A stretch of 64,000 bases of DNA from Flavisphingomonas formosensis (lineage in GTDB: Bacteria; Pseudomonadota; Alphaproteobacteria; Sphingomonadales; Sphingomonadaceae). The notes beneath the pieces are model-generated. The model worked only from the letters and a program-made list of their open reading frames with translations, did no database searches and had not been told where the DNA came from. Position numbers and translations under genes: made by a program. The DNA is taken from the NCBI RefSeq assembly GCF_009755815.1, contig NZ_WRPK01000001.1, positions 186,001 to 250,000 of the forward strand, in the 5' to 3' direction. Shown here in pieces: positions 43,135-52,147 of this stretch (positions are counted from its first letter, which is position 1; each line of letters begins with the position of its first letter).

Positions 43135-44156
43135 GCGGCATCGTCCTCGTCACCGGCGCGGGCGGCTTCCTCGGCAGCCATGTCGTGCGCAAGCTGGTGG
43201 CCGAGGGGCGCAGGGTGCGCGCCTTCGTGCGCAGGTCGACCAACGTCGAGGGCATAAGCGACCTGCCGGTCGAGTGGGCCTATGGCGACGTCACGGATCG
43301 CGAAGCGGTGGCCGCCGCGGTCGCAGGCTGCGAGAGCCTGTTCCACTGCGTCGTCAATACGCAGGCCTGGCTGCGCGATCCGGCGCCGATGCACCGCGTC
43401 AATGTCGAGGGGCTGCGCAACGTGATGGACGCGGCGCTGGCGGAAGGGATCAAGCGCTTCATCTTCACCAGCACCATCGCCACGATCGGCATCAACGGCA
43501 CGGGCGTGTCGACCGAGGAAGACCGGTTCAACTACGGCAGGACCGCGGGCAACTACATACGCTGCCGGGTCGAGGCGGAGGAGCTGTTCTTCGGCTATGT
43601 GCGCGAGCATGGCCTGCCCGGCATCGCGATGAACGTCGCCAACACCTATGGGCCGGGCGACTATGCGCTCACCCCGCACGGCCGGCTGCTCTCGGCCGCG
43701 GCATTTGGCGAGCTGCCCGTTGCGATCGACGCCGGCCTTGCCTGCGTGGGCGTCGAGGATGCGGCCGAGGCGATGCTGCTCGCCGAGAAAAAGGGGCGCA
43801 TCGGCGAGCGCTACATCGTCTCCGAACGCTGGCTCACCCAGCAGCAGCTCTACGAGATGGCGGCGGACCAGGCGGGACGGAAGGTGCGTTTCCGCAAGAT
43901 GCCGATCTGGATGCTCTATGCGCTCGGCTTCGGCGCGGACGTCGTCTCGAAGCTGCGCGGGCGCGACAGCCAGCTCTCGGTCGAAAGCGCGCGGCTCAGC
44001 CACATCCTGCCCGACATGGATGCGAGCAAGGCGCGGCGGGAATTGGGCTGGTCGCCGCGGCCGGTGGAGGAATCGGTGCGCGCAGCGGTCGATTTCTACA
44101 AGACGCGGCGGGGATACGCTCATCCTCCCCCAAAGGGGGAGGGGGACCGCGCGTAG
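43131..44156 (+). CDS. NAD-dependent epimerase/dehydratase, 3-beta-HSD-like extended SDR
   Basis: Protein of 341 residues. LVTGAGGFLGSHVVRKL at the N-terminus, FTSTIATIG with the catalytic Ser/Thr, and NTYGPGDYALTPHGRL are typical of the 3-beta-hydroxysteroid dehydrogenase/dihydroflavonol reductase group. The expected YxxxK region reads NYIRCRVEAEE: Tyr is present but the Lys position is Arg. The last residues (AHPPPKGEGDRA) come from a family B repeat. Coupled to the flavin oxidoreductase. Confidence 0.87.
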   Translation: MSGIVLVTGAGGFLGSHVVRKLVAEGRRVRAFVRRSTNVEGISDLPVEWAYGDVTDREAVAAAVAGCESLFHCVVNTQAWLRDPAPMHRVNVEGLRNVMDAALAEGIKRFIFTSTIATIGINGTGVSTEEDRFNYGRTAGNYIRCRVEAEELFFGYVREHGLPGIAMNVANTYGPGDYALTPHGRLLSAAAFGELPVAIDAGLACVGVEDAAEAMLLAEKKGRIGERYIVSERWLTQQQLYEMAADQAGRKVRFRKMPIWMLYALGFGADVVSKLRGRDSQLSVESARLSHILPDMDASKARRELGWSPRPVEESVRAAVDFYKTRRGYAHPPPKGEGDRA

Positions 44157-44270
44157 CGCGGTGGAGGGGCCGCCGCCCACCCCAAGCGAACGGCATCGAT
44201 TTCAACAAGCGGCTCGCCCCTCCACCACCAGCCTGCGGCTGGCGGTCCCCCTCCCCCTTCGGGGGAGGAT
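44123..44270. repeat. Interspersed inverted repeat, family B
   Basis: TCCTCCCCCAAAGGGGGAGG.. mirrored by ..CCCCCTCCCCCTTCGGGGGAGGA, with inner arms GGTGGAGGGGC and GCCCCTCCACC. Lies between convergent genes and encodes the final residues of the upstream epimerase-like protein. Confidence 0.87.
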
Positions 44271-44279
44271 GTAGAAGGA

Positions 44280-45050
44280 TCAGCCGCCTTCTAGCACCTT
44301 GCCGCTGCGTCCCACGGGCCGCAGCATCATGAACTCATAGGTGACATTCGACGGCAGGTCGAAGATGTGGGCGATCTCCTCGCCGACCGCCTCTACCGGC
44401 ATCATCCCGTTCCAATAAGGCCCGCGCTCCATCCAGTCGGCATAGGCTTCCTGCACCACGTCGGGATCCCAGCCGGTGCCGAAGCCGGTCGAGGTATCGC
44501 CGGGGATGAAGCTGGTGACGGCGATATTGTCGCGCTGCACCTCGTAGCGCAGCTCGTCGGTGAAGCGCTCCAGCCCCGCCTTGGTGGCGCCGTAGATGGA
44601 GAGGAAGCTGAACGCGCCCTCGACATGCACCGTCGCCGAGGAGACGTTGACGATGCGTCCGCCACCCCGCGCGCGCAGATGCGGGATGATCGCGCGACAG
44701 GCGAAGATCGGGGCGAGCAGATTGATCGCGGTCTGTTCCAGCACCTGATCGGGATCGAGACTTTCGACGCGGTTGGGATAGGCGACGCCGGCATTGTTCA
44801 CGATGCCGTCGATCCCGCCGAAATGATCGGCGACCTGCGCGATCGCATCCTCGATCTGGGTTCGCTCGGACAGTTGCGCGGCAATGGTGAGCACGTCGCT
44901 GCCCAGCTTCCGCTTCGCCTCGGCCAGCGCCTCTTCGCCGCGCGCGATAATGGCGACCTTGGCGCCGCGGCGGACGAGGCCGGCGGCGCAATGAAAGCCC
45001 ATGTTGCGCGCGCCGCCGGTGACGATGACGACCTTGTCCTTCGCGCTCAT
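44280..45050 (-). CDS. Short-chain dehydrogenase/reductase (SDR)
   Basis: SDR of 256 residues. The cofactor loop is unusual (VTGGARNMGFHCAAGL). GIVNNAGVAYPN, NVSSATVHVEG and SIYGATKAGLERF are classical. Its start overlaps the stop of the aldehyde dehydrogenase (ATGA). It is the last gene of the minus-strand run that begins at 54195. Confidence 0.91.
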   Translation of the reverse strand: MSAKDKVVIVTGGARNMGFHCAAGLVRRGAKVAIIARGEEALAEAKRKLGSDVLTIAAQLSERTQIEDAIAQVADHFGGIDGIVNNAGVAYPNRVESLDPDQVLEQTAINLLAPIFACRAIIPHLRARGGGRIVNVSSATVHVEGAFSFLSIYGATKAGLERFTDELRYEVQRDNIAVTSFIPGDTSTGFGTGWDPDVVQEAYADWMERGPYWNGMMPVEAVGEEIAHIFDLPSNVTYEFMMLRPVGRSGKVLEGG

Positions 45051-46504
45051 GCCGCCTCCAGTGCCACGGTCTTGGTCTGCAGATATTCCTCGAAACCCTC
45101 GACACCCATCTCGCGGCCGAGGCCCGACTGTTTGTAGCCGCCGAAGGGCGCGTCGGCGGCGAAGTAGTTGGCGCTGTTCACGTTGACGCCGCCGGTGCGG
45201 ATGCGCCGCGCGACGGCGAGCGCGCGGTCGGGATCGGCGGACTGCACCGCGCCGCTGAGGCCGTAGACGGAATCATTGGCGATGCGCACCGCATCGTCGT
45301 CGCCGTCATGCGGGATGGCGACCAGAACGGGGCCGAAAATCTCCTCCTGGGCGATGCGCATATCGTTGGTGACGTCGGCGAACAAAGTCGGCTTAATATA
45401 ATAGCCGTCCAGCCCCTCGGCGACGCCGCCGGTCACCAGCCGCGCGCCCTCCTCGACGCCCAGCTCGATATAGCCGCTGACGCGATCGAACTGGGATTGC
45501 GAGATCACCGGGCCGAGGATCTGCTCGGGGCTGGAAGGATCGCCGAACGGGATGCTCTCATAGATCGCCTTCAGCGTCTGCACGCCCTCCTCGTAGCGCG
45601 AGCGCGGCAGCAGGATGCGGGTCGGCAACGCGCAACCCTGGCCGGCATGGTAGCAAACCGCGGCGGCGCCATAGAGCGCGTCGGGGAATTTGGCGTCGTC
45701 GAGCACGATGTTCGCCGATTTGCCGCCCAGCTCGAGGAAGACGCGCTTGAGCGTGGGCGCCGCGGCCTCGGCGATGCGCCGGCCCACCCCGGTCGATCCG
45801 GTGAAGGAGATGACGTCGACGCGCGGATCGGCGACGAGCTGCTCGCCGAGCGTCGCCTTGTCCGCGCTGGTGACGATGTTGAGCACCCCCGCGGGCAGGC
45901 CGATGTTCGCGGCCGCCTCGCCGATGATCGTCGCCGTCCAGGGCGTGTCCGGCGCGGGCTTCAGCACCATGGTGCAACCGGCGCCGAGCGCGGCGGTCAG
46001 CTTGGCGAGGTTGATCTGCACCGGCATGTTCCACGGCGTGATCGCGCCGACGACGCCGGCCGCCTCCTTGAACACGAGGCGGCGGCTGGGCGTGCCCATC
46101 AGGCTGGTGACGCCGATGTCACGGCGATATTCGTAGCGTTCGGCGAGATCGATCGTCCATGTCATCATCTCGATCGGGAAATAGAGGCCCGGCCCGGCGA
46201 TCACGCCCGCGGTGGCGCCGGTCTCGGCCGCGATGCGGTCGCGATAGATGTCGGCGAGGCGGCGCAGCTCGGCCTGCAGCTTGCGTAGCATGGCAACGCG
46301 CAGCGCAACATTTGTCGGCCAGTCGCTCTGGTGGAAGGCGCGGTGCGCCGCCGCGATCGCCTCCTCCATATCGGCCTGCGATCCGTCCGCCGCGCGGCCG
46401 ACCGGCTTGGCGGTGGCTGGCGCGATATTCTCATAGGTGCGGCCGTTCTCGGCCGGGCGCTGCACGCCGTCGATGTAGAGCAGGGAATCGGGAAAGTCGC
46501 TCAT
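45047..46504 (-). CDS. Aldehyde dehydrogenase (NAD-dependent)
   Basis: Protein of 485 residues. ITPWNMPVQINLAK, KPAPDTPWTATI, FTGSTGVGRRI, LELGGKSANI and nucleophile Cys291 in AGQGCALPTR. Paralog of the enzyme at 14750-16240. Translationally coupled with an SDR behind it; 189 bp and a repeat separate it from the flavoprotein gene upstream. Oxidises an aldehyde intermediate to the acid. Confidence 0.95.
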   Translation of the reverse strand: MSDFPDSLLYIDGVQRPAENGRTYENIAPATAKPVGRAADGSQADMEEAIAAAHRAFHQSDWPTNVALRVAMLRKLQAELRRLADIYRDRIAAETGATAGVIAGPGLYFPIEMMTWTIDLAERYEYRRDIGVTSLMGTPSRRLVFKEAAGVVGAITPWNMPVQINLAKLTAALGAGCTMVLKPAPDTPWTATIIGEAAANIGLPAGVLNIVTSADKATLGEQLVADPRVDVISFTGSTGVGRRIAEAAAPTLKRVFLELGGKSANIVLDDAKFPDALYGAAAVCYHAGQGCALPTRILLPRSRYEEGVQTLKAIYESIPFGDPSSPEQILGPVISQSQFDRVSGYIELGVEEGARLVTGGVAEGLDGYYIKPTLFADVTNDMRIAQEEIFGPVLVAIPHDGDDDAVRIANDSVYGLSGAVQSADPDRALAVARRIRTGGVNVNSANYFAADAPFGGYKQSGLGREMGVEGFEEYLQTKTVALEAA

Positions 46505-46540
46505 GGTCCGATCCTTGGTTTCGGGGATGACACCTCTCTT

Positions 46541-46672
46541 TCGTCATCCTGACCCTTCGACTTCGCTCAGGATAAACTCGCCTGCGGCGAAGTCAGGATC
46601 CACCAGCTGCAGCATTGCGCCTTATTGGCAGCGCTGCGGCTAATGGATCCCGGATCAAGTCCGGGATGACGA
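46541..46672. repeat. Composite interspersed repeat, family C/D
   Basis: Contains CGTCATCCTGACCCTTCG.., CGCTGCGGCTAATGGATCC and TCCCGGATCAAGTCCGGGAT, and matches pieces of the elements at 16256 and 39483. Located between the flavoprotein and aldehyde dehydrogenase genes. Confidence 0.75.
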
Positions 46673-46693
46673 AGAAGAAGCACTGTCTCGTCT

Positions 46694-48403
46694 TCACACA
46701 TTCGCCCGCGCGACATGCCGCGCGGCACGGCGGCCGGAGAAGACGCAGTCGGCGAAGGAGAGCCCGCTGACATAGGTCTGCGAGGCGATGCCCACCGCGG
46801 TACGCCCTGCGGCGTAGAGCCCGGCGATCGGCTGGCCCGCCTCGTCCAGCACCTGGCCGGTGCGCTCGTCGACGCGCAGCCCGCCGAAGGTGATTACCGG
46901 CAGCGGCAGGAAGCGGCTCGTGATCGAGATGTCCATCGCATAGAAGGGGCCGGCCTCGATCGGCTGCATGTCGGCCACTTCCTTGCCGAAGCGGTCCGGC
47001 TCCTGTCCCTTGGCAGCACGGTTATAGGCCGAGACGGTATCGAGCAGGGTCGCCTTGTCGAAGCCCATCTTGTCGGCCAGCGCCTCCAGCGTCGGAGCCT
47101 TAGTGTAGTTGAAGGTTAGGTTGAGCAAGGTCACGTCGCGCTGGAAGGGGACGATCAGCGGATCCATCGCCTGCTTGCGCGCCGCGGTGCGGCCCTTGGC
47201 GTCGTAGATGATGTAGCCGTGGCCGCCATGATGGTCGACGATATGCTCCCCCATCGTCGCGCCATAGACGGTCTCGTCGACGAAGCGCTCGCCCTTGGCA
47301 TTGACCACGATCGCGTCCGACCACGCCTTCGGCGGGTTGATGAAGCGCCATGAGCTCACCTTGCCCATCAGCGCGGTGGATCCGCCCGCGGTCATGCCCA
47401 TGATGATGCCCGCGCCCTGGTCGCCGAGCGTGCCGTTGGGCATGCCTTTCGCATAGGCCGGGGCATAATGCTCGACCATCTTGTGGTTCATGATGAAGCC
47501 GCCGGAGCTCAGCAGCAGGCCTTCCCGCGCGCGCAGCCAGCGCGTCTGGCGGGCATGCGCCTCGATCTTCATCGCCTTTTTGAGATAATGGTTGCCGATC
47601 CCGATCGTCACCGCCGCGAAGGGCAGCGAGGGGGGCAGCATCGCCAGATATTTGTCGGCCGTGGCGATATAGGCCGCGAACTTCTTCGCATCCTCGCTGC
47701 CCTCAGGGATGGTGAGCACCTTCACGCCGATCACCCGCCCGGTCTTGTCGAGTGCGAGCTGCCGCGCCTCGGTATGGCGCAGGAATTTGAGGCCGAGCTT
47801 CAGCGCGGAATCGCGCAAGGGGTTGTAGATGCCACTGCCCAGGCCCCACGCCTTCTTGCCATTGCGGGTATGCGCCCGATGGCCACGCGCGGCTGGCTTG
47901 GCCTGCTTGACGTAATTGGCGACCAGCGAATTGTCGGGGTGATAGAGGAAATAGTCGAGCGGCGGGTAGGACGCCTTCTTCTTCCACACCTTGCTGTTGA
48001 GCTTGCCGCCATGCTTCAGGATCCAGTCGACGGTCGGCGCGCTCTCGTCGACGAAGCGGCGGATCGTCTCGTCGGCGACGACATTGCCCGCCTCGATCTT
48101 GAGATATTTGTACATCTCCTCGGGCGGATCCTCCTCGCCCGCTTCCTTCTGGATGGCGGTGCCGCCGCCGGCATAGAAGATGCCGCCATTGGCGGCGGTG
48201 GAACCGCCGCCTTCATAGCGATCCACCGCCAGCACACGGACACCGCGCTCCAGGCCTTCCAATGCAGCGGCGACGCCCGCGCCTCCCAAGCCGACGATGA
48301 CGAGATCCGCCTCATCGTCCCAGGGATGCGCATCGGGATCGTCGAGGATCAGCGGATCCTCGACCTCGAGCCCGACCTCGCGCGCCCTCGCTGATATGGT
48401 CAT
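46694..48403 (-). CDS. FAD-binding dehydrogenase, 3-ketosteroid dehydrogenase/fumarate reductase-like
   Basis: Protein of 569 residues. DLVIVGLGGAGVAAALEGLE at about residue 33 is the ADP-binding fold; GGGSTAANGGIFYAGGG is the second FAD-binding segment; the C-terminal AGLYAAGRTAVGIASQTYVS and LSFADCVFSGRRAARHV close the FAD site. This is the FAD_binding_2 superfamily that includes 3-oxosteroid delta-1-dehydrogenases and soluble fumarate reductases. It would introduce or remove a double bond next to a carbonyl. The substrate is not determined; a cyclic ketone fits the SDR-rich setting. Confidence 0.9.
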   Translation of the reverse strand: MTISARAREVGLEVEDPLILDDPDAHPWDDEADLVIVGLGGAGVAAALEGLERGVRVLAVDRYEGGGSTAANGGIFYAGGGTAIQKEAGEEDPPEEMYKYLKIEAGNVVADETIRRFVDESAPTVDWILKHGGKLNSKVWKKKASYPPLDYFLYHPDNSLVANYVKQAKPAARGHRAHTRNGKKAWGLGSGIYNPLRDSALKLGLKFLRHTEARQLALDKTGRVIGVKVLTIPEGSEDAKKFAAYIATADKYLAMLPPSLPFAAVTIGIGNHYLKKAMKIEAHARQTRWLRAREGLLLSSGGFIMNHKMVEHYAPAYAKGMPNGTLGDQGAGIIMGMTAGGSTALMGKVSSWRFINPPKAWSDAIVVNAKGERFVDETVYGATMGEHIVDHHGGHGYIIYDAKGRTAARKQAMDPLIVPFQRDVTLLNLTFNYTKAPTLEALADKMGFDKATLLDTVSAYNRAAKGQEPDRFGKEVADMQPIEAGPFYAMDISITSRFLPLPVITFGGLRVDERTGQVLDEAGQPIAGLYAAGRTAVGIASQTYVSGLSFADCVFSGRRAARHVARANV

Positions 48404-48407
48404 GGCC

Positions 48408-49178
48408 TCAGACCCCGAAGCCGCCGGAGACGGAGATCTGCTGCCCGGTCACATAATTGGCGTCGTTGGAGGCGAGGAACACCGCCGCGGCGCCGATGTC
48501 CTCGGGCTGGCCCCAGCGCTTGAGGCACAGCGTCTTCTGGACCTCGTCGGTCCAGGCCTGGTCGAAAACACCCTGCTTCGACAGCTCCAGGAACATGCCC
48601 GCCTCGATCACGCCGACCAGCACGGTGTTGGCGCGGATGTTGTTCTTGCCTTCTTCCTTGGCGATGCCGCGGATCAGCGCCTCGTTGGTCGCCTTGGGCG
48701 CCACCGACAGGCCGTCCAGCGCCGGCCACCATTTGTCGCCGGCCGAGCCGAGATGGACGAAGGAGCCGCCTCCGGCCACGCGGAAATGCGGGATGGCGAC
48801 CTTGGTCGCGGTGAAGAAGCCGAACACCTCGATCTCGACGGCGCGGCGGAACTGCTCTTGCGTGGTATCCGCGATGAACACCTGATCGACCAGCGGCCCG
48901 GCGCCCCAAACGACGGTGTGGACGCGGCCATGCGCGGCGATCGCGGCATCGAGCGTCGCCTGCACCTTGTCCTGTTCGCGCACGTCTACCTGATGGGCGG
49001 TTGCCTTCACGCCCAGCGCGGACAATTCGGCCGCCGCCTTCTCCGCCGCGTCCTTCTTCGAATTGTAGCAGATGGCGACGCCGGTGCCGGCGCGCACGAA
49101 GGATTCCGCTACTCCCAGACCAATCCCGCCGCTGCCGCCGAACACCAGGGCGGCGCCATCGGGAAATTTGCTCGTCAT
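48408..49178 (-). CDS. SDR-family protein lacking the catalytic Tyr (paralog 2)
   Basis: Protein of 256 residues, start MTSKFPDGAALVFGGSGGIG at 49178. The NNAG position reads VWGAGP. The catalytic region is LGSAGDKWWPALDGLSVAPK: Ser and Lys are present, but Tyr is replaced by Ser exactly as in the protein at 35388-36161. The neighbouring aromatic that could be mistaken for a shifted Tyr is Trp here. It lies 4 bp upstream of the flavoprotein gene in the same direction, so the two are likely co-expressed. Confidence 0.88.
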   Translation of the reverse strand: MTSKFPDGAALVFGGSGGIGLGVAESFVRAGTGVAICYNSKKDAAEKAAAELSALGVKATAHQVDVREQDKVQATLDAAIAAHGRVHTVVWGAGPLVDQVFIADTTQEQFRRAVEIEVFGFFTATKVAIPHFRVAGGGSFVHLGSAGDKWWPALDGLSVAPKATNEALIRGIAKEEGKNNIRANTVLVGVIEAGMFLELSKQGVFDQAWTDEVQKTLCLKRWGQPEDIGAAAVFLASNDANYVTGQQISVSGGFGV

Positions 49179-49227
49179 ATCGATCGTCTCCAACAGAGTT
49201 TGTGCGGCACTATGGAGCGCGCCCGTA

Positions 49228-49647
49228 TCAGGCAGCCTGTGCCGGACGCTGTCCGCCGCAGATCACGTCTGTCACGAGCTCGGTGTCCATGAATTCCTTC
49301 ATTTGCGTGATCTTCCCGTCGCGCAGGCGAAACAGGAAATGGTAGTGATTGGCATATTCGCGGCCGGATATGTGGGTGGCCTGCGATGTGGCCTCCATCG
49401 CCACGCGATCCTCTTCGGCGGTGAGGTTCAGGATGGTGAACTCCACGCCTTGGGGAAAGGCCTCGAAGATGCGGCCGGCGGCCATCGCCACCTGCTCGCG
49501 CGAGAAGCGGCCGGAAATCAGGGTGCGGCCCATCGTCTCGCAATAGCCGTCCTCGGCATAGCCGGCGATGATCCCTTCGACGTCGCCCTTGCTGATCGTC
49601 TTCATGAACTCGGTGACGATCGCCTTATTCTCTTCCGGCGTGGCCAT
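49228..49647 (-). CDS. SnoaL-like / NTF2-fold protein
   Basis: Protein of 139 residues starting MATPEENKAIVTEFMKTISK. The cone-shaped NTF2 fold is indicated by GDVEGIIAGYAEDGYCET, ANHYHFLFRLRDGKITQMKE and FMDTELV at the end. Relatives include polyketide cyclases and ketosteroid isomerase. In this setting a double-bond isomerase or hydratase of a cyclic intermediate is possible. Placed between P450 and SDR genes in the same run. Confidence 0.85.
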   Translation of the reverse strand: MATPEENKAIVTEFMKTISKGDVEGIIAGYAEDGYCETMGRTLISGRFSREQVAMAAGRIFEAFPQGVEFTILNLTAEEDRVAMEATSQATHISGREYANHYHFLFRLRDGKITQMKEFMDTELVTDVICGGQRPAQAA

Positions 49648-49704
49648 GGCGCTCTCCTGTAGCGGGCGGGCCGCCCTGTTCTTTCCTGCGGCCTGGTCGT
49701 TCGT

Positions 49705-50898
49705 TTATTTCGGGTCGAAGCGCAGCGGCACATGGGTGAAGCCGCGCACGCTCGGCGAGTGCATCCGGTCGAGCCCGCTCTCGTCCACCTCGAAATGGCC
49801 GAGCGCGGCGATGATCTCCTCCATCGCCACCTTGGCCTCCAGCCGCGCTAGCGCCGCGCCCAGACAGGCATGGAGGCCGCCGCCGAAGCCGAGATGGTCG
49901 CGCGCGTTGCGGCGGATGTCGAAGCTCTCGGCATCCTTGTACTTGCGCTCGTCGCGATTGGCGCTGGTGAAGATCAGCGCCACCTTGGCGCCCGCCGGGA
50001 TGGTCTCGCCATGCAGCGACACGTCGCGGGTGGTGGTGCGCGCCATCATCTGCGTCGGCCCGTCGAAGCGCATCACCTCCTCGATCGCCGAGGGCAGCAG
50101 CGCCATGTCGCTGCGCAGCAAGGCCGCCTGGTCGGGATGCTTGTGAAGCTGGTAGCAGATGTTGCCGATCAGCTTGGTGGTGGTCTCGTTGCCGGCGATC
50201 GAGAGGATGTAGATATAGCCGACCACATCGTCATGCTTCAGCCGGCCTTCCGCCTCGGCCTGCATCAGCATCGCGATGATATCCTCGCGCGTCTGCCCTT
50301 CGGCGCGCTTGGCCATGTCCTGGTTGAAATAGTCGTAGAGCTTGAGCGTGGCGTGCATGCCCTCGTCGGGCATCTCGAACTTGCCCTCCTCCCGGTGGAC
50401 GACGCTGTCCGTCCAGGCGCGCAGCATATCCTCGTCCTCGCGCGGGAAGCCGAGCAGGCGGCAGATGATCGCCATCGGCAGCTTGGCTGCGAAATCGCCG
50501 ATGATGTCGATCCGGCCCGTTGCGAGGTGCGGCGCCAGCAATTCGCGCGCCATCTGGCGCACGGCATCCTCCAGCGGCGCCACCTGCTGCGGGGTGAACA
50601 GGTTGCTGATGAGGTGCCGGAGCTTGGTGTGCACGGGCGGATCGGTGTTGATCAGATATTCGACCTGCGCCTTCAGATCCTCCAGCGAGGTGCCCTGCGC
50701 GCTGGAGAAGGTCCGGAAATCCCGCGCCGCGTTGGCACAATCCTCGTAGCGGGAGAGCGCCCAGAAGTTGAACTTCTTGTTGTGGAAGACGGGCGCCTCG
50801 TCGCGCAGCCGCCTGTAGACCGGATAGGGGTCGTCATGCAGCGCATAGTCGAACGGATCGTAATTGACCGGTTCCCGGGAGAGTGTCGTCGTAGCCAT
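49705..50898 (-). CDS. Cytochrome P450
   Basis: P450 of 397 residues. I-helix LSIAGNETTTKLIGN, K-helix EEVMRF, haem loop HLGFGGGLHACLG with Cys345. Close paralog of the P450 at 3533-4753 along its whole length. No ferredoxin gene is adjacent, so it probably shares the ferredoxin at 3210-3536. Part of the minus-strand run with flavin oxidoreductase, SDRs, SnoaL protein and flavoprotein. Confidence 0.96.
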   Translation of the reverse strand: MATTTLSREPVNYDPFDYALHDDPYPVYRRLRDEAPVFHNKKFNFWALSRYEDCANAARDFRTFSSAQGTSLEDLKAQVEYLINTDPPVHTKLRHLISNLFTPQQVAPLEDAVRQMARELLAPHLATGRIDIIGDFAAKLPMAIICRLLGFPREDEDMLRAWTDSVVHREEGKFEMPDEGMHATLKLYDYFNQDMAKRAEGQTREDIIAMLMQAEAEGRLKHDDVVGYIYILSIAGNETTTKLIGNICYQLHKHPDQAALLRSDMALLPSAIEEVMRFDGPTQMMARTTTRDVSLHGETIPAGAKVALIFTSANRDERKYKDAESFDIRRNARDHLGFGGGLHACLGAALARLEAKVAMEEIIAALGHFEVDESGLDRMHSPSVRGFTHVPLRFDPK

Positions 50899-51096
50899 GT
50901 CGCACCGATTTCTGATGGGGCGCCGCGGCGGGATAAGGGTCCTCCATCGCGGCTGGAAAACGAAGTTGAGCCTATAGTGACGGCAAAGCCTTGAAAATCG
51001 CCCTTTGCTCGACGGTGTCGCTGCCTTTTCGCGATCCGGCCAACAATGGCCTGAACGATGGCCCTTCCGGACAAGGATTATGAGCGAGCCTCTTCC

Positions 51097-51190
51097 CCGT
51101 TCGGGCTGAGCTTGTCGAAGCCCTTTCCTTCTTCCTTGCTTCCAACACCAAAAGAAGCAGGGAGTGCTTCGACAAGCTCAGCACGAACGG
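51097..51190. repeat. Interspersed inverted repeat, family A
   Basis: CCGTTCGGGCTGAGCTTG.. and ..AAGCTCAGCACGAACGG, in the 324-bp space between P450 and SDR genes on the minus strand. The rest of that space shows no gene. Confidence 0.86.
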
Positions 51191-51222
51191 TGATCGCGGG
51201 GTGCGGCCCACGGCCTCCGCCC

Positions 51223-51984
51223 TTACGCCCGCATCGTCGATCCGCCGTCGATCGCGATCACCTGACCCGTGATCCAGGCGCCGTCGTCCGAGAAGAGATG
51301 GGCGACCATCGCGGCGATGTGGCGCGGCTCGCCGACCACGGGGATACGCTGCGCCGCCGTCACCATCTCCATGAAGCCTTCGGGCAGGGCGCTCGCATCG
51401 CGCCGCCCGAGCACGAAACCCGGCGCCAGCGCGTTGGCCCGCACCCCCTCCGGCCCCCAGCGCGTGGCGACATGGCGCATCAGCGCGTTCACGCCGGACT
51501 TGCTCATGCCGTAGGAGAAGCGGGTGGGTTCGCCGATATAGGCGGAGCCCGAGCCGGTATAGACGATCGCGCCGCGGCTCTTCACCAGATGCGGCATGGC
51601 GTGCCGCGTCACCAGCACGAAGCCGCGCAGATTGATGTCCATCGTGCGGTCGTAGATGGCGAGATCGGTCGCGACGGCGTCATAATCCTCGCCCGCGACG
51701 GAAAGATCGGCGGCATTGGCGTGGACGAAGTCGAGCTGGCCGAAATGGTCGACCGCGGTCTGGACCAGCCTCTTCACCGAGGCGTCGTCGCCCTGGTCAT
51801 AGGCCGTGGCGATCACCTCGACGCCAGTCGCCCGGCTGATCTCCTCGGCGTCGGCCTCAGCCTGGTCGAGAGCGATGTCGCCGAGCAGGACGCGGCAGCC
51901 GTCCTCCGCGAGTCGCCGCACCGTCGCGGAACCGATCGATCCGCCGCCGGCTACGAGGGCGACCTTGTTCTCGAGCCGCTTCAT
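51223..51984 (-). CDS. Short-chain dehydrogenase/reductase (SDR)
   Basis: SDR of 253 residues from ATG 51984 (AGAAGGGA upstream). Cofactor loop VAGGGSIGSATV is shorter than usual; NNAG reads HANAAD; catalytic residues are in YTGSGSAYIGEP and SYGMSKSGVNAL. C-terminus GQVIAIDGGSTMRA. Flanked on both sides by repeats, so it may be expressed on its own. Confidence 0.91.
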   Translation of the reverse strand: MKRLENKVALVAGGGSIGSATVRRLAEDGCRVLLGDIALDQAEADAEEISRATGVEVIATAYDQGDDASVKRLVQTAVDHFGQLDFVHANAADLSVAGEDYDAVATDLAIYDRTMDINLRGFVLVTRHAMPHLVKSRGAIVYTGSGSAYIGEPTRFSYGMSKSGVNALMRHVATRWGPEGVRANALAPGFVLGRRDASALPEGFMEMVTAAQRIPVVGEPRHIAAMVAHLFSDDGAWITGQVIAIDGGSTMRA

Positions 51985-52005
51985 GTCCAATCCCTTCTAC
52001 TTTCA

Positions 52006-52140
52006 TCCTCCTCCAGAGGGGGAGGGGAGCCGCGCCTGGCGCAGTGGAGGGGTTCCGCTCACCGCAGACGCATCGCTCGTTGCCGGCCTGAACCCCTCCA
52101 CCATGCTGCGCATGGTCCCCCTCCCCCGCTGGGGGAGGAT
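52006..52140. repeat. Interspersed inverted repeat, family B
   Basis: TCCTCCTCCAGAGGGGGAGG.. mirrored by ..CCCCCTCCCCCGCTGGGGGAGGA, inner arms GTGGAGGGGTT and AACCCCTCCAC. Between two minus-strand SDR genes. Confidence 0.86.
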
Positions 52141-52147
52141 GAGAAAA

